From: Paenibacillus plantarum
Lineage (GTDB): Bacteria > Bacillota > Bacilli > Paenibacillales > NBRC-103111
DNA length: 64,000 bases
Direction of reading: 5' to 3'
Assembly (NCBI RefSeq): GCF_013141695.1
Contig: NZ_WHNY01000040.1
Coordinates: 248,001 to 312,000 of the forward strand
In this document: one piece after another, positions 60,084 to 64,000 of the stretch
How positions within the stretch are numbered: the stretch's first letter is position 1
Layout of the letters: the number at the start of each line of letters is the position of its first letter
Position numbers and translations under genes: made by a program
Notes under the pieces: generated by a model
Told to the model about the DNA's origin: nothing
Seen by the model: the letters and a program-made list of their open reading frames with translations, nothing else
Database searches by the model: none

Positions 60084-60857
60084 TCACTCTGCATTGAGAA
60101 AATGACGTCTATATCGACGCGCCACCTTATCTTTTTGCAATATGATAAAAAAATCTACCGTCCTAAACAGCTCATCATACGCAGGATCACCACCAATTTC
60201 AGCTCCAAGCCACTGATATCCTTTCATCAAAGGTGGCAGTTTGCGAAACATTTCTTTCTCATTACAAGAGAGATCAATTTGAGCGAGGCCAGAAATCCGA
60301 TGTGTTTCGAGGGGTTTAATCCCAAATCGATCCGTCAACACCTGTTTCTGCTTCAGCATCGAATAAATTTCATTTAAATCCTCAATCGTTGAAAAGTGTA
60401 CACTCGCACATCCGATTAAATGAGTGAAATTGCGCTCACTAATATAGCTCGCAATCCCTTCCCATAACATTTGTATAGTCCTTCCGCCGCGATAAGCTGG
60501 AGCAATGCAACTGCGACCCAGTTCCAAAGATTGTTGTCTCAGTTCTGACATTGCGCTTAAATTAAATTCGGTTTCGGAATAAAATCCAATCCCCTCGCTT
60601 GCCCGATCACCAGGCAAAAGTCGATAAGTACCGATCACTTGATCGGTTTCAAGGTCTTTGACAATTAAGTGATCACAATAAGGATCATAAGCATCACGTT
60701 CCAGCTTTTGTTCATTCATCAACCGTAAATTTTTCTCTTCCTCCACAAATACTTGATATCGCAGTTGCAAGGCTTGCTCAATTTCTTGTTCATGCTTAGC
60801 AAGCTTTACGATCAGTTTAGCAGGTTGTGGCGCCGTCAACAGAGGTACTCCATTCAT
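60084..60857 (-). CDS. OlsB-like GNAT N-acyltransferase
   Basis: 257 aa (GAGGAAAA before the ATG). It belongs to the OlsB/autoinducer-synthase-like GNAT group: LRYQVFVEEEKNL near residue 35, DPYCDHLIVKDLETDQVIGTYRLLPG, LELGRSCIAPAYRGGRTIQMLWEGIASYI (acyl-donor region), HLIGCASVHFS and a C-terminal YQWLGAEIGGDPAYDELFRTVDFFIIL. OlsB moves a 3-hydroxyacyl chain from ACP onto ornithine in ornithine-lipid synthesis. The amine acceptor here is not known; glycine or serine lipids are alternatives. Confidence 0.82.
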   Translation of the reverse strand: MNGVPLLTAPQPAKLIVKLAKHEQEIEQALQLRYQVFVEEEKNLRLMNEQKLERDAYDPYCDHLIVKDLETDQVIGTYRLLPGDRASEGIGFYSETEFNLSAMSELRQQSLELGRSCIAPAYRGGRTIQMLWEGIASYISERNFTHLIGCASVHFSTIEDLNEIYSMLKQKQVLTDRFGIKPLETHRISGLAQIDLSCNEKEMFRKLPPLMKGYQWLGAEIGGDPAYDELFRTVDFFIILQKDKVARRYRRHFLNAE

Positions 60858-60978
60858 TTTTTCCTCACGCCCCTCGACTAGAGTTTACAATTCCAGATTA
60901 GCAAAACTTTATTTTCTGCTGATTTGCTGGTTGTGAAGGTTTTGTAAGCATCGTGACATTTGCTGTGAAAAATGAAAA

Positions 60979-61009
60979 AAACACAATTCCCCAAAGGAGA
61001 ATTGTGTTT
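60979..61009 (-). terminator. Terminator of the S-layer-type gene
   Basis: AAACACAATTC (60979-60989) pairs with GAATTGTGTTT (60999-61009). On the minus strand the stem is followed by TTTTCATTTTTC, 11 bp past the stop at 61020. Confidence 0.88.
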
Positions 61010-61019
61010 ATAGGACTCA

Positions 61020-64000
61020 TCAATTAATAAATTGTAAATAGATTAGCAACCGTTTCAACATGACAGCCGCTTGCGCTCGAGTCGCGAAGGCATTGGGATT
61101 AAGCTGTGTCTCCGTGACACCCTGGATTAACCCTGTTTGCAGGGTAAACGCCATTGCTTGCCTAGCCCAGTTGTCGATGGCATGTTGATCTATAAATGGA
61201 TTAAGAACTGTATCTTGTGCATAGCTTTCTTGCTGGCTACCTGTGATTTGAATCGTTCTATTGATCATTGCAGCCATCTGCTCACGTGTCACTTGCAGTA
61301 GCGGTCGAAAGGTTCCATCTTCAAAGCCCTCGATTAGTCCTGCTTTAGCCGCTTTATTGACCATGTGCGAATACCAGTCATTGTCCTTAATATCCTTAAA
61401 ACCAGAGGTTCCAGGAACGGATTCGTTCACTTCCATGCCTAGGGCACGGATGAGCAATGTAGCGAATTCTGCACGGGATATTTCCTTCTCAGGTTCGAAA
61501 TTTTGTTCATCTACCCCAGAAATGATCCTTTTGGAAGCAAGTTTTTCTACATCCTCACGTGCCCAATGCGTCCTCATATCTTCAAAATGCTTATCTTTCT
61601 GAATGATGGAGTATAACCCGCCATATTGGTCTTTAATGACCATCTTCCATGCTCCATCGCTACCGGTTAAGAGAGATGGAACGAAGGCTATCTCACCGGA
61701 CCCCGCATTTAATCGTACAGCGGTCACATTGGTCGTGTAGGAAGTGCCAGGAAGAGCGATTGATCTCTCCACGGACATGTTCTCATAATGATGAATCGCA
61801 ACGCCGCCTGCTTGGATTTCAAACTCAATTGGATTGGTCAGCAGCAAAGCAGTTTGTTCAGCGTTTGTTTTTTCTTTCAGTGTTTCTGCAAGTTGACTTG
61901 CTTCATATCGGATAATCACGGAGAAGAGCCCATTCGAACCTTCAGCTTCACTTACATGATTTTTGAAAAGAAGCAATGGAATTGTAAACTGAATCGTGTT
62001 CATATCCAATTGAATACTCCCATTCCTATCCTGTAAATCATTAAAGACGTTGGATGCGAATTCGACGACTGTTGTATCGTGATCATCTTGAATTTGTAAC
62101 AGCAGAGATGAGGCCGAACCTTCATTTATTGCGTTGAAAGCGTCCCTTAGCTCACCTTCATCAGCATGAAATTTGGAGAGCATCCCGCCGTCAGGTGCCG
62201 CTTCACGGACACGCTGGCTCGAAATTAGGAGAGCCTGAGAACCTATTGACTTCAAAGTACCTGTTAACGTGTAAGTTATGCCGGGTCCAGTAGAGGACCA
62301 ATTGTCTGCTAAATCTCCCGCTTCCACTTTAAAACTCATGTTAATGCCCGTAGCTAAGCCTGATAATTGCGTAGTAAGCTCACTTCCGCTCACCGTAGTT
62401 AGTAGTTCCGAATTTTTGTATATCTGGTAGGAAGTGACCCCAACGTTGTCCGTTGCTGCCGTCCAGGTTAATGTGACAGAAGAACCTGAGCTTGGTGTAA
62501 CCGTTACATTGGCACCATAATTCCAGGTAGGAGCTACTATGTCTTTGAACCCTACTGTGACATAAATCGTTGTCGAGATCCCATTATAAGTCGCAGTAAT
62601 GATTGCACTCCCTGCGCTGACTGCTGTGATATAACCATAACTACTTACAGTAACGACAGAAGAATTTGAACTTGTGAAGCTCGTATTCGAGGTTACGTCG
62701 TTGACATTATACTGCGAATCATAAGCATTAATTGTAAGATACTGTGTCCCATTTATCTCCAAGGAAACTGTACTTTCATCTGCTTCTATCCGACTAACGG
62801 TGGTTGTCACACTCACACTCGCTGATGCTGTGAAACTACCATAATATGCTGTAATCGTCGTTACGCCAGGCGAAATGCCAGTCACCAAGCCACTTGAATT
62901 TACACTTGCCACTGCTGGATTTGAACTCGTGAAGGTCAGGCCAGTTGTCAACGTTTGTGTGCTGCTGTTATTTTTATAGCCAATCACGTAGGGAGACCGC
63001 GTTGAGCCAAATTGAAGTGAATACGAATAGGAGTCGAAAGCTATACGATTCAAATTCCCCAAAGTAGAAGATACCGTAATGTTGGCTGAAGTGGATTTGC
63101 CGTTATAGGATACTGTTAAAGTTGTTGAACCTGCAGCAACTCCCGTGATAACGCCATTCGCATTGACTGTTGCCACAGCTGTATTTGCGATTCTGTAGGT
63201 AGCTCCAGATTGGATCGTAAATGTATTGCCATTCGCATAAACACCTGTTAAATAACTGGCAATCGTTTCAGATGGTTGCAGGTTATAACCTTCATCATCC
63301 AAATACACGCGAGTTAGCGTCTGGCCATTGGGATTATTGTTCAAACCACCATCTGGTCCATATATTTGAAACTCTCCAACGCTAGCATACCCTCCAGAGG
63401 CGACGCTCGTTGTTGTTAATCGAAAGTATCGTGCCGTGACATTCCCTTCATCCACATAACGCGGATCTCCCACCTGCATATTCCCTGTTCGATCGGTAAA
63501 GGTATACCAGATGATACCATCTATTGAAAAACCAATTTTGTAACCATATATATCTTGGATATTGGAATACGTCGTCTCAAAACGCTGCACATTGCCGAGT
63601 TGCCCCAGGTCCACAACCAGCCATTGCGGTAATGATGTGCTACTGGGTGCCCAACTGGATAACAATTGACCATCCACAGCCTTATCAGAGCCCCAAGAAC
63701 CCGAGAAACTTGATAGTGCAGCCGTTGTCTTATTCTGTGAGAGAAGTGTCAGAGCCTCACTCGTTGAATATACGCGAAAATCAAACACACTGGCTTGTTC
63801 TCCCGGTGAGCCAACGCCAACTACTTGTAATCTGACGAATCTTGCTTGAACATCCCCACTGTCCGAATAAAAAGGGAAATTGATGGCTGTATTCGCAGAA
63901 CGGTCTGCAAAAAGGCTCCAATTGATGCAATCCATCGAGGATTCAATCTTGTAAGCATACGAGCTATTCGCATGCTCAAACACAGTTTCAACACGTGCAA
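61020..64000 (-). CDS. Large S-layer-homology surface protein with discoidin and Ig-like repeats (5' end cut)
   Basis: At least 993 residues; the frame stays open to the window edge, so the signal peptide and first part are missing and the GTG at 63983 is not a real start. Domain order: end of one F5/8-type-C (discoidin) domain; a second one (about residues 80-210, LLSSWAPSSTSLPQWLVVDLGQLGNVQRF); three bacterial Ig-like (Big_2) repeats (AVATVNANGVITGVAAGSTTLTVSY and two similar); a fibronectin-III-like domain (VTLTWTAATDNVGVTSYQIYKNSE); a unique region; and three SLH repeats at the C-terminus (KHFEDMRTHWAREDVEKL; GFKDIKDNDWYSHMVNKA; PFIDQHAIDNWARQAM). It would be bound to cell-wall polysaccharide by SLH; discoidin domains suggest glycan binding. 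Confidence 0.92.
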   Translation of the reverse strand, partial: ARVETVFEHANSSYAYKIESSMDCINWSLFADRSANTAINFPFYSDSGDVQARFVRLQVVGVGSPGEQASVFDFRVYSTSEALTLLSQNKTTAALSSFSGSWGSDKAVDGQLLSSWAPSSTSLPQWLVVDLGQLGNVQRFETTYSNIQDIYGYKIGFSIDGIIWYTFTDRTGNMQVGDPRYVDEGNVTARYFRLTTTSVASGGYASVGEFQIYGPDGGLNNNPNGQTLTRVYLDDEGYNLQPSETIASYLTGVYANGNTFTIQSGATYRIANTAVATVNANGVITGVAAGSTTLTVSYNGKSTSANITVSSTLGNLNRIAFDSYSYSLQFGSTRSPYVIGYKNNSSTQTLTTGLTFTSSNPAVASVNSSGLVTGISPGVTTITAYYGSFTASASVSVTTTVSRIEADESTVSLEINGTQYLTINAYDSQYNVNDVTSNTSFTSSNSSVVTVSSYGYITAVSAGSAIITATYNGISTTIYVTVGFKDIVAPTWNYGANVTVTPSSGSSVTLTWTAATDNVGVTSYQIYKNSELLTTVSGSELTTQLSGLATGINMSFKVEAGDLADNWSSTGPGITYTLTGTLKSIGSQALLISSQRVREAAPDGGMLSKFHADEGELRDAFNAINEGSASSLLLQIQDDHDTTVVEFASNVFNDLQDRNGSIQLDMNTIQFTIPLLLFKNHVSEAEGSNGLFSVIIRYEASQLAETLKEKTNAEQTALLLTNPIEFEIQAGGVAIHHYENMSVERSIALPGTSYTTNVTAVRLNAGSGEIAFVPSLLTGSDGAWKMVIKDQYGGLYSIIQKDKHFEDMRTHWAREDVEKLASKRIISGVDEQNFEPEKEISRAEFATLLIRALGMEVNESVPGTSGFKDIKDNDWYSHMVNKAAKAGLIEGFEDGTFRPLLQVTREQMAAMINRTIQITGSQQESYAQDTVLNPFIDQHAIDNWARQAMAFTLQTGLIQGVTETQLNPNAFATRAQAAVMLKRLLIYLQFIN

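Noticed and set aside
1..64000. Mobile element, prophage or genomic island
   Set aside because: No transposase, integrase, terminal repeats or tRNA-flanked borders were seen. GC patches lie inside housekeeping genes rather than around foreign ones.

Overview
The window reads as ordinary chromosome from an endospore-forming, low-to-mid GC Gram-positive of the Paenibacillus group (Paenibacillaceae; inferred from protein resemblance, not from a search). Support: a complete gerA-type germinant receptor operon, a YhcN/YlaJ sporulation lipoprotein, KapB, a Bacillus-type FadR with a perfect FadR operator, B. subtilis-type gene sets (YojN/YojO, YkpA/YfmR/YfmM, MrfA/MrfB), an S-layer-homology surface protein and strong AGGAGG-type ribosome binding sites. 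I see no rRNA, tRNA, CRISPR array, insertion sequence or prophage.

Layout. 1-5330: fatty-acid degradation. fadF and fadN run left (fadN cut by the window edge); fadR-etfB-etfA run right from a sigma-A-type promoter followed at once by a FadR box, and a cre-like site lies before fadF. 5369-9744: gerAB-gerAA-gerAC behind a forespore-type promoter, then a SnoaL-like gene. 9748-11880: two alpha/beta hydrolases and a YezD-type protein. 12123-16122: sulfate importer cysT-cysW-cysA-sbp. 16130-20165: DUF817 and VanW pair, a small exported protein, acyl-CoA thioesterase, purT. 20488-24442: an apparent leftward run of a 51-aa protein missed by length cut-offs, YhcN-type lipoprotein, a 70-aa Cys-containing protein, MoxR ATPase and VWA protein. 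24754-29078: TRIC-type channel, Gfo/Idh oxidoreductase, KapB, thioredoxin-like protein and small unknowns. 29089-35780: three different ABC-F proteins, an M42 peptidase and a Dabb protein.

35886-46312 is the most distinctive part: a ten-gene leftward Tad/Flp-type pilus locus (31-aa ORF, TadZ/CpaE-like, CpaF, TadB, TadC, Flp1-type pilin, TadE-like, DUF5702, TadE-like, A24 prepilin peptidase) ending in a DUF6382-like/FHA membrane protein. About 1.3 kb upstream, beyond a thioesterase and tspO, is a Ser/Thr kinase fused to a TadZ/CpaE-like domain whose P-loop has lost its lysines. Kinase plus FHA reader suggests a phospho-controlled pilus, which is my inference.

49299-53196 is a DNA/RNA repair-flavoured leftward set (Fpg/Nei glycosylase, endonuclease IV, cyclic-phosphate-processing receiver protein, YlmA-like ABC ATPase, RlmM-like methyltransferase). 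53296-57023 is mrfB-mrfA. The right end holds a nitroreductase, a YfhP-like membrane hydrolase, an OlsB-like N-acyltransferase next to an LpxL/HtrB-like acyltransferase (a possible aminolipid pathway, unexpected in a Gram-positive), and a large S-layer-anchored adhesin-like protein cut by the right edge.

Base composition is uneven inside genes: parts of etfA, the VWA gene, yfmR and the mrfA/mrfB junction are much more GC-rich than everything around them.
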